A stretch of 64,000 nucleotides of DNA from an uncultured Fusobacterium sp. Lineage in GTDB: Bacteria; Fusobacteriota; Fusobacteriia; Fusobacteriales; Fusobacteriaceae. Numbering within the stretch: the stretch's first letter is position 1; every line of letters starts with the position of its first letter. The notes under the pieces are model-generated. The model was not told the origin of the DNA, did no database searches, and saw nothing but the letters and a program-made list of their open reading frames with translations. Shown one piece after another: positions 1 to 10,329 of this stretch. The DNA lies in contig UQJY01000001.1 in NCBI GenBank assembly GCA_900541465.1, positions 105,351 through 169,350 of the forward strand, in the 5' to 3' direction. A program made the translations under genes and the position numbers.

Positions 1-328
1 CAGGCATTAAATATTTCATATCGTTTATAATTTCAATTTTTATAAAATTTCCACAACCAGCTTCTCTTGCAATTCTTGCAATTTTTACAGCTTCTTCAGC
101 ATTTCTTGCTCCAGAAGTGTTTGGAAGTAAAGTTATATGTTTTGGTATGTAGTTAAGAATATTTTCTTTTGGGTTTTCAAAATTTATTCTTCTAAGAGCC
201 ATAGTGATTATATTTGATTTGCTTGCTTCAAGCATAGGGGCTATAAGATTTTTGTCAGAAAATTTACCTGTTCCAGTAAGTAATCTGCTTTCAAACTCAT
301 GTCCTTTTAAAACTAATTTATCATTCAT
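1..328 (-). CDS. thiG: thiazole synthase ThiG, N-terminal part only
   Basis: ThiG builds the thiazole phosphate moiety of thiamin from DXP, dehydroglycine and ThiS-thiocarboxylate. The gene runs off the left window edge; about 109 of ~255 family residues are visible. The N-terminus MNDKLVLKGHEFESRLLTGT is typical, and the lysine in FIKIEIINDMKYL fits the Schiff-base lysine of the family motif (K-L-E-V, here K-I-E-I). The ATG at 328 has a strong AGGAGG-type site just upstream. thiS precedes it on the same strand, so the pair shares the TPP-controlled transcript, with repeat copy A lying between them. Confidence 0.93.
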   Translation of the reverse strand, partial: MNDKLVLKGHEFESRLLTGTGKFSDKNLIAPMLEASKSNIITMALRRINFENPKENILNYIPKHITLLPNTSGARNAEEAVKIARIAREAGCGNFIKIEIINDMKYLMP

Positions 329-354
329 AATATTCCTCCAAATTTAAATTATTT

Positions 355-521
355 CATACTTTCTTTGTGCAACCAAAGAAAGTATGCAAAGAAAATTGCT
401 CAGCTGGTAAAATTTTTTCCTATTTATTTTGTTCGTTTCACTAAAAATGATAAACTCGCTCTCGCTCAAACATATCATTTTTTAGCGTTCAACTCACTGC
501 ATAAATCATGGAAATAATTTT
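355..521. repeat. interspersed hairpin element, copy A
   Basis: One of four related intergenic elements in the window (others at 31162, 32354, 47404). A first hairpin has perfect 13-bp arms (355-367 with 374-386). It is followed by a long outer stem (409-420 with 510-521, then ATTTAT with ATAAAT) enclosing an inner stem AAAAATGATA / TATCATTTTT. Stem sequences differ between copies while pairing is kept. It lies inside the thiS-thiG transcript, so it is transcribed at least from the minus strand. Function unknown. Confidence 0.8.
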
Positions 522-545
522 AATGCTGAGAGTTTGCTATATTTT

Positions 546-758
546 TTAGCCTCCAGAAACGAAAGCCAAAACTTCAACAGCAGCTCCAGCTTTTACAAAA
601 GATTTGTCCCAGTCGGCTTTTTTAACCACATCATCATCAATAAGGACAACGGCACCAGAAAGATTCATATTTTTTTCTTTTCCAAGATTTTCTATAAATT
701 CTGATACAGTCATCTCTTTTTCAAGAGGAACTTTTTTTCCATTTAAGATGATTTCCAT
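546..758 (-). CDS. thiS: sulfur carrier protein ThiS
   Basis: ThiS is a small ubiquitin-fold protein whose C-terminal Gly-Gly is adenylated and converted to a thiocarboxylate, the sulfur donor for ThiG. The 70-residue product has the expected length, starts MEIILNGKK and ends AFVSGG with the required diglycine tail. It is the first gene after the TPP riboswitch and is followed by thiG on the same strand. Confidence 0.93.
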   Translation of the reverse strand: MEIILNGKKVPLEKEMTVSEFIENLGKEKNMNLSGAVVLIDDDVVKKADWDKSFVKAGAAVEVLAFVSGG

Positions 759-816
759 TTTTCTCCTCCCTTACTTTTTAAATATTTTTATATGATTTTT
801 AAAAAATTTTTTGAAA

Positions 817-853
817 ATAAAAAAACTCCAGCTTAATATAAACTAGAGTTTTG
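817..853 (-). terminator. riboswitch-controlled terminator upstream of thiS
   Basis: Read on the minus strand, AAAACTCTAG (852-843) pairs with CTGGAGTTTT (831-822) and is followed by a U run. It lies between the TPP aptamer and thiS. Bases 835-848 of the terminator can instead pair with 962-975 at the 5' side of the aptamer (14 pairs including one G-U), which would be the antiterminator. Confidence 0.85.
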
Positions 854-883
854 TTTTTATAAAAAAATATAAAAAATTTCTTC

Positions 884-967
884 ATAACTTTCCTACGCCG
901 GTATTATCCGGTTCAGGTAATAAGAGTCGAGAACGAATCTCCTCTCAGCCGATTAAAGCTCCTCTAG
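884..967 (-). promoter_or_regulatory. TPP riboswitch (THI element)
   Basis: On the minus strand the conserved core CTGAGAGGAGA, then ACCTGAACCGGATAATACC and GGCGTAGGAAAG, is the classic thiamin pyrophosphate aptamer. It sits between a consensus promoter (997-1025) and the terminator before thiS, so TPP binding is expected to end transcription early. Confidence 0.95.
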
Positions 968-996
968 TTCATATTATTTATTGTTTTCTACTTGAA

Positions 997-1025
997 ATTA
1001 TATAATTATATTTTATCACTGTCAA
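997..1025 (-). promoter_or_regulatory. promoter of the thiSG transcript
   Basis: Minus-strand TTGACA (1025-1020) and TATAAT (1002-997) separated by exactly 17 bp, both perfect consensus. Transcription would begin about 20 bases before the riboswitch 5' pairing segment. Confidence 0.85.
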
Positions 1026-1050
1026 GAAATCTTTTTATCTTCCTTGAAAT

Positions 1051-1099
1051 AAAAAACTCTCACATAAAATTACAAAGAATTATATGTAAGAGCTTTTTT
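1051..1099 (-). terminator. terminator after the FadL-like gene
   Basis: CTCTCACATA (1057-1066) pairs with TATGTAAGAG (1083-1092), flanked by A and T runs. It lies just downstream of the FadL-like stop codon and can act in both directions. Confidence 0.75.
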
Positions 1100-1105
1100 A
1101 TAAAA

Positions 1106-2491
1106 TTAGAATTTGAAAGCTGCAGAAAGTCCTATTGCATTTACTTCTTTTTTAAATGTTGTAGTTTCTTGTCCTTTTTCATTTACAGCAGTTCCGTTTT
1201 TATAGTCTACATAAGCATAAGAAACTATAAATTCTTTTGTCTCATCTGGAGTATATTTAACCCCTACACCATACATATCTGCATCAAGTGCATAGTCTGT
1301 ATCTTTGTAAGTATTTTCATTTGCTCCTGTGTCAGTGTATTGGTATCCTGCCATTAAAGTCCATTTGTCGTTTAATTTATAATCTACTCCAACAGAGATT
1401 TCATATCCGTTGTCGTAGTTTTCGTAGCACCCGTTTCTGTTTGCATCTTTTATAAAGTAATAGTTTCCAGATGTAAGAAGTGTAATTCTGTCTGTAAGTT
1501 CATAAGAAACTCCAAGTGCCATCATAGCAGGAAGATTTCTTCTGTCATCTTCAAGCCATTCAGCAATAACAGAATGAGCTGATAAATTAGAATTTATAGA
1601 ACCTGTTATGCTACTATTGTTTGGAGGTAATACTTCTGCATTAAATTTTTTATTTGAAGATGTAGTTTTAACACTTCCATCAGCATCAAGATTTAATTCA
1701 ACCTCAGTTTCATATTTAAAACCAATATTTAATTTTTCTGTTGGCTGATAATGAAAACCAATTATTCCTCCAACTCCCCATCCTGTTCTTTCAGAATCAA
1801 TATCAACTCTTACGTTATCAGAAATAGGCATTGCTTTTGAAGGGTCTTTAGCTGTGAAATCAGGAGTTGTCAATTTATAATTAGCAGTTCCATTAAGCTC
1901 TCTCATTGCATACATAAATCTTAATCCACCGGCAACACTGAATTTAGGATTTATTTTTTGAGCCATTCCAAAAGTTGTATTAATATAATAAGAAGAACCA
2001 TTAACAGTTGAACCGCCTAAATATTCAACTTCACTTCCTTTTAGCCCCTTACCAATTAAAGATTTTTGTATTTCAAATCCAATTACTTCAAAAGCAGAAA
2101 TTCCGTTTTTATATTTAACAGCTCCACCACCTGCAGCAGCTCCTGCATGTAAGAAATAAGATCTGTCTCCCTCTTTTTTTACAATTTGAATACTAGGAAC
2201 AAAAGCTGACGGATGATCACTTTCATGACTTCCTCCAGGAATTTTTTCACTCATATAGTGAGTATTCATTTCATAAGTTTTAAATAAAGTCTGTGAGTTT
2301 AACTGAACATAAAGCCCGTCTTCTAAAAATACAGTTCCCGCTGGGTTATAGTATGCTCCTGATACTCCAACTTTTCCAATCATAGCTGGGTGTGCAAAAT
2401 ATTCTGCATCCTGTTGTGCAAGATAGTCAATACTTCCTGCAAAAGCATTTGCAGAAGCTAAAAGTGATAAAATTACTAAAGATTTTTTCAT
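1106..2491 (-). CDS. FadL/OmpP1/TodX-family outer membrane transporter
   Basis: Predicted outer-membrane beta-barrel for hydrophobic substrates such as long-chain fatty acids. The 461-residue product has an 18-residue signal peptide ending AFA, the family NPAG motif near residues 49-52, and a long barrel region ending in a terminal phenylalanine (AAFKF), as usual for BAM substrates. The FadL fold is well supported; the substrate is not. A TetR-type regulator lies 48 bp upstream on the same strand, so the two probably form a small regulated operon. Confidence 0.87.
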   Translation of the reverse strand: MKKSLVILSLLASANAFAGSIDYLAQQDAEYFAHPAMIGKVGVSGAYYNPAGTVFLEDGLYVQLNSQTLFKTYEMNTHYMSEKIPGGSHESDHPSAFVPSIQIVKKEGDRSYFLHAGAAAGGGAVKYKNGISAFEVIGFEIQKSLIGKGLKGSEVEYLGGSTVNGSSYYINTTFGMAQKINPKFSVAGGLRFMYAMRELNGTANYKLTTPDFTAKDPSKAMPISDNVRVDIDSERTGWGVGGIIGFHYQPTEKLNIGFKYETEVELNLDADGSVKTTSSNKKFNAEVLPPNNSSITGSINSNLSAHSVIAEWLEDDRRNLPAMMALGVSYELTDRITLLTSGNYYFIKDANRNGCYENYDNGYEISVGVDYKLNDKWTLMAGYQYTDTGANENTYKDTDYALDADMYGVGVKYTPDETKEFIVSYAYVDYKNGTAVNEKGQETTTFKKEVNAIGLSAAFKF

Positions 2492-2539
2492 TAGTCCCCC
2501 TAAAATATATTAAAAATTTAATTACTAAACTAAACAAAA

Positions 2540-3106
2540 TTATTTTTTCTCAACAGCATGAACAATTACAGATCCCATGTCACGAAGCTCTTTTTCAATA
2601 ACTTCATCGCTTGGGTTATAAAATCCTGAACAGATTAAAGAGGCATACCCTTGAACATACCACCAGCCTTTTTTCAGCATCCATTCAATGACATCATCTG
2701 GAAGATTTTTATATCTTTCATCAGCTTTAAAACTTGCTATAATAAGATTTTTTAAATCTGTTATAATCTCTTCAATAAAATCTTTTGAAAGATCCTCTCT
2801 TAAAAAAATTGCTCTGAAAAGAGCTTTTTCTTTTTTAGCAAAAATACATATTCCTATTCCGATATTTAAAAGTTTCTGGTCTGTATATTCAATTTTTGTA
2901 ATATCAAGAAGTTTATTTTTTGCCATTCTTGAAAGATCATTTTTAAGATTTGTCATAGAGCCAAAGTTTGAATAAATTGAAATTGTAGAAGAGCCAAGCT
3001 CCTTTGCCACATTTCTTGCTGTAATACTTTTCATTCCATCTTCAATAAGAATTTTATAAGCTGTATTTAAAATTTCTTCTTTGGAAAAACTTAATTTTCT
3101 TGCCAT
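2540..3106 (-). CDS. TetR/AcrR-family transcriptional regulator
   Basis: 188-residue one-component repressor. The N-terminal helix-turn-helix spans about residues 8-52 (KEEILNTAYKILIEDGMKSI, then TARNVAKELGSS) and the C-terminal helical part is the usual divergent ligand-binding domain. The ATG at 3106 is chosen over a TTG one codon earlier because GGGGG lies at proper distance from it. It precedes the FadL-like porin, and a perfect inverted repeat lies just upstream, pointing to autoregulation of a regulator-porin operon. Ligand unknown. Confidence 0.88.
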   Translation of the reverse strand: MARKLSFSKEEILNTAYKILIEDGMKSITARNVAKELGSSTISIYSNFGSMTNLKNDLSRMAKNKLLDITKIEYTDQKLLNIGIGICIFAKKEKALFRAIFLREDLSKDFIEEIITDLKNLIIASFKADERYKNLPDDVIEWMLKKGWWYVQGYASLICSGFYNPSDEVIEKELRDMGSVIVHAVEKK

Positions 3107-3118
3107 CAATCCCCCAGA

Positions 3119-3149
3119 TTTTATTTCATAACGTAGTAATGAAATAAAA
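3119..3149. promoter_or_regulatory. likely TetR operator
   Basis: Perfect inverted repeat with 11-bp arms, TTTTATTTCAT / ATGAAATAAAA, around a 9-bp centre, 13 bp before the regulator start. The half-site TTTCATAAC recurs at 3246-3254 and 3269-3277 in the same divergent intergenic region. Position and symmetry suggest an autoregulatory site (inference). Confidence 0.6.
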
Positions 3150-3384
3150 AAATAATTTTATAACAAAATACAGTAGTAATTATATATTAAAAAAAATTGA
3201 AAATCAATATATTTTTCAAAGAATTTTAGAAAATAAAAAAATAAATTTCATAACACTGTTTTAAAATATTTCATAACATGTATATAAAATTTATAAAAAT
3301 TGAAAAAATAAATTAAAAGATATAAATGAAAAGAAAATTATAGTATAATATGCTAAAAGGAAAAGAGTATCAAAAGGAGGAAAC

Positions 3385-4320
3385 ATGAGTTTTATATTTA
3401 TTTTCATATTAATATTTTTAATAATAATTCTTCTTGCATTTCATGTGAGAATAGTATCTCAGTCAAGAGCATATGTAATAGAAAGACTGGGAGCATATCT
3501 TACAACATGGCAGGTAGGTCTTAATATTTTAATGCCTTTTATAGACAGAGTGGTAAAAATAGTTTCACTTAAAGAGCAGGTTATAGATTTTCCTCCTCAG
3601 CCGGTTATTACAAAAGATAATGTTACAATGCAAATAGATTCAGTTGTGTATTTTCAGATAACAGATCCAAAACTTTATACTTATGGAGTTGAACACCCTA
3701 TGAGTGCTATAGAAAATCTTACAGCTACAACTTTAAGAAATATAATAGGAGAAATGGAGCTTGATACAACTCTTACATCAAGAGATACAATTAATACAAA
3801 AATGAGGGCTGTTCTTGATGAGGCAACAGACCCCTGGGGAATAAAAATAAACAGAATAGAGCTTAAAAATATTATTCCGCCGAGAGAAATTCAAGATGCT
3901 ATGGAAAAACAGATGAAAGCTGAAAGAGAAAAAAGAGAAGCAATTCGTAGAGCTGAAGGGCAGAAAGAGGCTGCGATACTTGTTGCTGAGGGAGAAAAGA
4001 AATCTCAGATTTTAAGAGCAGAAGCAGAAAAAGAAGCGGCTATATTAAGGGCGGAAGCTAAAAAAGAAAGTCTTGAAAAAGAAGCAGAGGGGCAGGCAGC
4101 AGCAATTCTTTCAATTCAAAAAGCAAAAGCAGCAGCTATTACAGCTTTAAAAGAAGCCGGAGCAACTAAGGAAGTCCTTGCTCTTAAAGGAATGGAAACT
4201 TTTGAAAAGGTGGCAGACGGCAAATCTACAAAAATTATCATACCTTCTGAACTTCAAAACCTGGCATCTTTAACATCTGTGTTTGGAGAAATGCTTAAAA
4301 AAGATGAAATTAAAGAATAG
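3385..4320 (+). CDS. SPFH/band 7 membrane protein, QmcA-like
   Basis: A 311-residue stomatin/prohibitin-type protein expected to form membrane-associated oligomers that influence protease access or membrane order. One N-terminal transmembrane helix (about 2-22) is followed by a band 7 domain (about 25-190, including RAYVIERLGAY and DFPPQPVITKDNV) and an Ala/Glu/Lys-rich coiled coil with repeated AEGEK and RAEAEKEAAI blocks (about 190-270). Start has AAAGGAGGAA upstream. No NfeD partner is adjacent; the following genes are a lipoprotein and an unknown protein. Confidence 0.88.
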   Translation: MSFIFIFILIFLIIILLAFHVRIVSQSRAYVIERLGAYLTTWQVGLNILMPFIDRVVKIVSLKEQVIDFPPQPVITKDNVTMQIDSVVYFQITDPKLYTYGVEHPMSAIENLTATTLRNIIGEMELDTTLTSRDTINTKMRAVLDEATDPWGIKINRIELKNIIPPREIQDAMEKQMKAEREKREAIRRAEGQKEAAILVAEGEKKSQILRAEAEKEAAILRAEAKKESLEKEAEGQAAAILSIQKAKAAAITALKEAGATKEVLALKGMETFEKVADGKSTKIIIPSELQNLASLTSVFGEMLKKDEIKE

Positions 4321-4423
4321 ATAAAATAATAATAAGTTTCGTAATTATTAGCTGTTTAAAAGAATAATTACTGTAAAAATCAGTATAAAAAATGATTAAA
4401 AAAGTACAGGGAGATATTTTTCT

Positions 4424-5221
4424 ATGAAAAAGGTTGTTTTATTTTGCTTTTTTATATTTATTTTATACGGGTGTACAAGCACAATAATTGAAAGACCCCG
4501 TAAAACACAAGGGATTTACACACCTGTGCAGAAAGATGGTGAAATTCTTGTTGGATTTATGATGACAAGTGACAGACCTGACAGAAATATATCTGATATA
4601 TCAGAAAAAGAGCTTATTGCTAAAAAATTAAGAATTCCCAGAGAGCTTATATTAGATGATAAAGAAAAAGTGATTTATTTTTACGATGAAAGAGCAGTAG
4701 AGGGGAAGAATAAGATATTTATAGTTTATAACTTTGAAAGTTATGAAAAGATGACAAGCGAGTTTTATAAAAAATTTATAAAAGAGGACGGCTATTCAGA
4801 TATAATGAAATACAGTGATGAAGCTGTTACCCTTGGGGAAATTATCTGGAATATGCAGAATAAAACTTTACATATAATAGCTAATGAAAATGAAAACTAT
4901 TATGTTATGGATGCTCTTCATTATGTAAAACTTAAATACTGCCGTGAAAATTATTTTGATGAAAAAATAAGGGATATGAAACTTGATATAATTTCAGTAA
5001 ACAGCCCTCTGTTTTTAGAGAAACATCTGGAGGGGTATACTAATTCAAAAGTAAGATATTATACAAATGAAAATGGAAATCTTTATGAGGGAAAGGAAGT
5101 GACAACTTCTGAAAATATTGGTTACGGAACAAAGATTTTTATGTATGGTGTGACAAAAGGTTTAGAAATTATGAGTCTTCCAAAAGCGGGATTAAAAAAA
5201 CTGCTGGGTGCTGAAAATTAG
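4424..5221 (+). CDS. putative lipoprotein, function unknown
   Basis: 265 residues. A hydrophobic N-terminal signal ends in LYGC with the lipidation cysteine at position 17. The mature part is charged with no motif I recognise. It lies about 100 bp after the SPFH gene and is followed at short distance by another unknown gene on the same strand, so the three may be co-expressed. I assign no function. Confidence 0.65.
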   Translation: MKKVVLFCFFIFILYGCTSTIIERPRKTQGIYTPVQKDGEILVGFMMTSDRPDRNISDISEKELIAKKLRIPRELILDDKEKVIYFYDERAVEGKNKIFIVYNFESYEKMTSEFYKKFIKEDGYSDIMKYSDEAVTLGEIIWNMQNKTLHIIANENENYYVMDALHYVKLKYCRENYFDEKIRDMKLDIISVNSPLFLEKHLEGYTNSKVRYYTNENGNLYEGKEVTTSENIGYGTKIFMYGVTKGLEIMSLPKAGLKKLLGAEN

Positions 5222-5241
5222 ATAAATGCGGGGTGAAACTT

Positions 5242-6033
5242 ATGGATTTGACAAAAGCAGATAAAAAAGAGATAAGAAAAAATACAGCAAAAAAATCAGA
5301 GGAAGAAAAATTAAAAGGGATAACTTTATTTCCCCCTGCAGTTCAAGTCTTTCACGACCCTAGTCTTGAATGTTATTTTAAACCTCTTTTAAGTGTAAAA
5401 AAACATATTTTGGGAAAAGAATATATGGTTCATCTTCTTTCAACAGACGGTGTATTTCCTGAAAAAGTGTTTTTAAACTCAGAAAGACATTTCTGGAGCT
5501 TTAAATATTCTGACGGAAAATATACTTTTTTAGGAAAAACAGAAACTTTCGGAAATTCAAATTTCACAGAACTTTATTCTGCACTGAAAAAAGATTTTCA
5601 GAAAAATAGAGAGGAATATTTTGAAAATAAAGTTTCCTACAAAGATTATTATAAAAGAAACAGGGAATGGATAAAAGATACTGCAAGATTTACTAAAGAA
5701 CAGGACCCTCAATATTTTGCTGAAGCATTTTACTGCTATGAGTTTATAAAATATTATTTTGAAAAAATAGGGGAATTTTGTCATATAAATGAACTTACAG
5801 AAAATTACGGACATGATGAAAGAGATATTTTACTTTCACCGGAAGATGTTTCTTACTGCATAGAGGAATTTTTCTTAAATTTAGAATATAATCTTGAAAA
5901 CAGATATAGTCTTTCTCCAAATATGGCTGTATGCGGAACTGACGGTTTCAGATTTACCTGCTGGGGAGGAACTGCAATAGCTTTTGCTGATACAGAGCAG
6001 GATATAATTTATATTTTAGAATATCACAGTTAA
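5242..6033 (+). CDS. conserved-looking hypothetical protein
   Basis: 263 residues, soluble, no signal peptide, rich in aromatic and charged residues (for example EYFENKVSYKDYYKRNREW and CGTDGFRFTCWGGTAIAF). I do not recognise a family. The ATG at 5242 is preferred over an in-frame GTG nine bases earlier because GGGGTG lies six bases before the ATG. It follows the lipoprotein gene closely and is followed by a terminator. Confidence 0.6.
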   Translation: MDLTKADKKEIRKNTAKKSEEEKLKGITLFPPAVQVFHDPSLECYFKPLLSVKKHILGKEYMVHLLSTDGVFPEKVFLNSERHFWSFKYSDGKYTFLGKTETFGNSNFTELYSALKKDFQKNREEYFENKVSYKDYYKRNREWIKDTARFTKEQDPQYFAEAFYCYEFIKYYFEKIGEFCHINELTENYGHDERDILLSPEDVSYCIEEFFLNLEYNLENRYSLSPNMAVCGTDGFRFTCWGGTAIAFADTEQDIIYILEYHS

Positions 6034-6040
6034 AGATTAG

Positions 6041-6088
6041 AAAAGTGAAAATAAATTCAATTTTATTTGTTTTTATTTTCGCTTTTTT
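6041..6088 (+). terminator. terminator after the 5242 gene
   Basis: AAAAGTGAAAATAAA (6041-6055) can pair with TTTATTTTCGCTTTT (6072-6086) with one G-U, followed by T residues. It separates the upstream gene group from the heat-shock operon. Confidence 0.65.
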
Positions 6089-6195
6089 ATTTTTTTGAAA
6101 AATTTTTTATAGGGTGGCTATCGTTTTATAATTTTGAAAAATAAAAAGTTATAAACAATTTTTAGCAGGTGTATATAAATGTGGCTAAAAAAATA

Positions 6196-6224
6196 TTGAC
6201 AAATAAAAAAAAGTATAGTACATT
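6196..6224 (+). promoter_or_regulatory. promoter of hrcA-grpE-dnaK
   Basis: TTGACA at 6196 and TACATT at 6219 with a 17-bp spacer, immediately followed by the CIRCE operator. The -35 box is consensus, the -10 box is not. Confidence 0.6.
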
Positions 6225-6234
6225 ATGTATGTGG

Positions 6235-6261
6235 TTAGCAATCCTGTATAACGAGTGCTAA
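6235..6261. promoter_or_regulatory. CIRCE operator (HrcA-binding site)
   Basis: TTAGCAATC, 9 bp, GAGTGCTAA. This matches the CIRCE inverted repeat (TTAGCACTC-N9-GAGTGCTAA) with one change in the left arm. It lies just downstream of the promoter and just before the hrcA ribosome-binding site, where HrcA represses the operon at normal temperature. Confidence 0.93.
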
Positions 6262-6278
6262 CAGGAGGGTGAGAAGGA

Positions 6279-7307
6279 ATGTTGACAGACAGAGAAAAAT
6301 TGGTTTTAAATGCAATAATAGATTTTTATCTGAGGTTTGGAGAAACAATTGGTTCCAGAACTCTGGTAAAAAGATATAATATAGATTTATCTTCAGCAAC
6401 AATAAGAAATGTAATGTCTGACCTTGAGGATAGAGGATTTATAGAAAAAACACATTCATCTTCAGGAAGAATTCCCACAGACCTTGGATATAAATATTAT
6501 CTGAGCGAACTTTTAAAAATTGAAAAACTTTCAAGGGAAGAAAAAAATAAGATAAATATTGAATATGAAAGAAAAGTAAATGAACTTGACAACATACTTC
6601 AGCAGACATCAACTCTTCTTTCAAGACTTACTTCTTATGCTTCCATAGTTATAGAGCCTGATTACAGAAAAGAAAGAATTAAAAAAATCGAGCTTGTACA
6701 TATAGATGATTATATTATTCTGGCAATAATAGTTACGGAAGATTTAAGTGTTGTTACAAAGAAAATTAAACTTGAAGAAAGTATCACAAAAGAAGAATTA
6801 AAAAAATTATCTCAAACTTTAAATGAAAAAATTAAGACTAATAGTATAAAAAGTTATGAAATTGAAAACTTCATAAAAACAAATTATCAAAAATATGCAG
6901 ACCTTGAAAAAGAAATTTATCAGGATATTGAGGGAAGATTATTTGTTGACAACTCATCAAGCATATTTAAAGATAAAAATGTAAGTGATGTTTTAGATGT
7001 CTTAGAACTTTTCAATAAGAAAAAAGATGTCAAAGAAATCTTTGAGGAAATGGTAAATTCAAGACATACTGAAGAAGGACAGGCGAATGTAATCTTGGGA
7101 GATGAGCTTCCAATAAAAGGACTTGAAGATTACAGTTTTGTTTATTCAATATATAAGCAGGGAGATGCCAAAGGTGTTATTGGTGTTATCGGTCCAAAAA
7201 GAATGCCTTATTCAAAGACAATGGGGCTTATTCAATATGTGAGCAGTGAAGTTGAAAAAGTAGTAAACAGCGAAAAGCTGTTAACCAATAAAAATAAAAA
7301 GAAATAA
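6279..7307 (+). CDS. hrcA: heat-inducible transcription repressor HrcA
   Basis: 342 residues, the normal family length. The N-terminal winged helix contains SSATIRNVMSDLEDRGFIEK followed by SGRIPTDLGYKYY; the rest is the GAF-like dimerisation region. HrcA binds CIRCE and responds to chaperone availability. First gene of hrcA-grpE-dnaK, 12 bp before grpE, with its own operator immediately upstream. Confidence 0.97.
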   Translation: MLTDREKLVLNAIIDFYLRFGETIGSRTLVKRYNIDLSSATIRNVMSDLEDRGFIEKTHSSSGRIPTDLGYKYYLSELLKIEKLSREEKNKINIEYERKVNELDNILQQTSTLLSRLTSYASIVIEPDYRKERIKKIELVHIDDYIILAIIVTEDLSVVTKKIKLEESITKEELKKLSQTLNEKIKTNSIKSYEIENFIKTNYQKYADLEKEIYQDIEGRLFVDNSSSIFKDKNVSDVLDVLELFNKKKDVKEIFEEMVNSRHTEEGQANVILGDELPIKGLEDYSFVYSIYKQGDAKGVIGVIGPKRMPYSKTMGLIQYVSSEVEKVVNSEKLLTNKNKKK

Positions 7308-7318
7308 GGAGTTGAAAA

Positions 7319-7885
7319 ATGTCAGAACAGGATAAAGAAATATTAAACGAGGAATTAGAAAAGGAAACTATGGAGACTCCTGAAGCAGAAAATGTAAAAG
7401 AAAATGAGGAAACTGCGGGAGAAGCAGATAAAAATGCAGAAATAGAAAAATTAAAAGCTGAACTTGACGACTGGAAACAATCATATATGAGAAAACAGGC
7501 TGATTTCCAAAACTTTACAAAAAGAAAAGAAAGAGAGATGGAAGAGCTTAGAAAATACGCATCAGAAAAGATTATAACAAAACTTCTTGACGGAATGGAT
7601 AATCTTGAAAGAGCTATTAACTCATCATCTCAGACAAAAGATTTCGACGGACTTGTAAAAGGAGTTGAAATTATTCTTGGAAATTTAAAAGATATTATGA
7701 AATCAGAAGGTGTCGAGGAAATAAATACAGAAAATGCAGAATTTGATCCTCACGAACATATGGCTGTGATGGTTGAAGCAAGTCCGGAACATGATGACAA
7801 CAAAATCATTATGGAACTTCAAAAAGGTTATAAAATGAAGGGAAAAGTAATAAGACCTTCAATGGTTAAAGTTTGTAAAAAGTAG
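7319..7885 (+). CDS. grpE: DnaK nucleotide exchange factor GrpE
   Basis: 188 residues. An acidic, low-complexity N-terminus (about 1-45) leads into a long coiled coil (about 45-100, KLKAELDDWKQSYMRKQADF) and the C-terminal beta domain with GYKMKGKVIRPSMVKV, the GrpE signature end. It releases ADP from DnaK. Start has AAGGAG nearby, and it sits between hrcA and dnaK. Confidence 0.97.
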   Translation: MSEQDKEILNEELEKETMETPEAENVKENEETAGEADKNAEIEKLKAELDDWKQSYMRKQADFQNFTKRKEREMEELRKYASEKIITKLLDGMDNLERAINSSSQTKDFDGLVKGVEIILGNLKDIMKSEGVEEINTENAEFDPHEHMAVMVEASPEHDDNKIIMELQKGYKMKGKVIRPSMVKVCKK

Positions 7886-7930
7886 TAAAAAATTTTAAAT
7901 TTAAATTTTAAGGATACATTAGGAGGCTAG

Positions 7931-9763
<1,833 letters not shown>

Positions 9764-9787
9764 TGACAGTTAAGTTATAAGATTTAG

Positions 9788-9819
9788 TTGGGAATAGAGG
9801 GTTCTCTATTCCCAATTAC
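9788..9819 (+). terminator. hairpin after dnaK, probable partial terminator
   Basis: Perfect 12-bp stem TTGGGAATAGAG / CTCTATTCCCAA with a four-base loop (9800-9803). The tail is only weakly T-rich, so it may act as an attenuator or mRNA-stabilising hairpin rather than a full terminator. Confidence 0.6.
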
Positions 9820-9847
9820 TTTATATAGAGGAAATATTTGGAGGACC

Positions 9848-10318
9848 ATGAAAGGAATTGACTATATAAAAAATGACTTCATAGGGTATCTAATTATAAC
9901 AGAAGAGGAAGATGGAATAAGTTCTATAAAGCAGTGCAGTAAAAAACCAGAAATTGAAATAATTAAAAGTCCTGAAGTTGAAAAATGCAAGAAACAGCTT
10001 GAGGAATATTTTTCTGGAAAAAGAAAAAGCTTTGATTTGAAACTTGATATGAGAGGAACTGAATTTAGAAAAAAAGCATGGAATGAACTTTTAAAAATTC
10101 CTTACGGGGAAACTATAACCTATGGAGAGCAAGCAGAAAGATTGGGAAATCCAAAATCCTCAAGGGCTGTGGGGCAGGCAAACGGCGACAATAAAATTTT
10201 AATTGTTGTTCCATGCCACAGAGTAATTGGAAAAAATGGAAAAATGACAGGTTTCAGTTCTGAGGGGGGAATAAAAATAAAAGAATACCTGCTTGAACTT
10301 GAGAAAAATAATAAATAG
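9848..10318 (+). CDS. ogt: methylated-DNA--protein-cysteine methyltransferase
   Basis: 156 residues. It repairs O6-alkylguanine by transferring the alkyl group to its active cysteine, here C122 in VPCHRVIGKNG. The DNA-binding part (GTEFRKKAWNELLKIPYGET) is well conserved. The start at 9848 is chosen because TTGGAGGACC lies just before it and an upstream extension would run through the dnaK hairpin. It lies between dnaK and dnaJ, an unusual place for it. Confidence 0.93.
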   Translation: MKGIDYIKNDFIGYLIITEEEDGISSIKQCSKKPEIEIIKSPEVEKCKKQLEEYFSGKRKSFDLKLDMRGTEFRKKAWNELLKIPYGETITYGEQAERLGNPKSSRAVGQANGDNKILIVVPCHRVIGKNGKMTGFSSEGGIKIKEYLLELEKNNK

Positions 10319-10329
10319 GGAGATGTGAG

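Noticed and set aside
992-1357. 121-codon frame opposite the FadL-like gene and thi promoter
   Set aside because: Shadow of the riboswitch region and of the minus-strand porin gene; no ribosome site and no family features.
9788-9847. N-terminal extension of ogt starting at TTG
   Set aside because: It lies inside the 12-bp hairpin after dnaK and lacks a ribosome site; GGAGG precedes the ATG at 9848.
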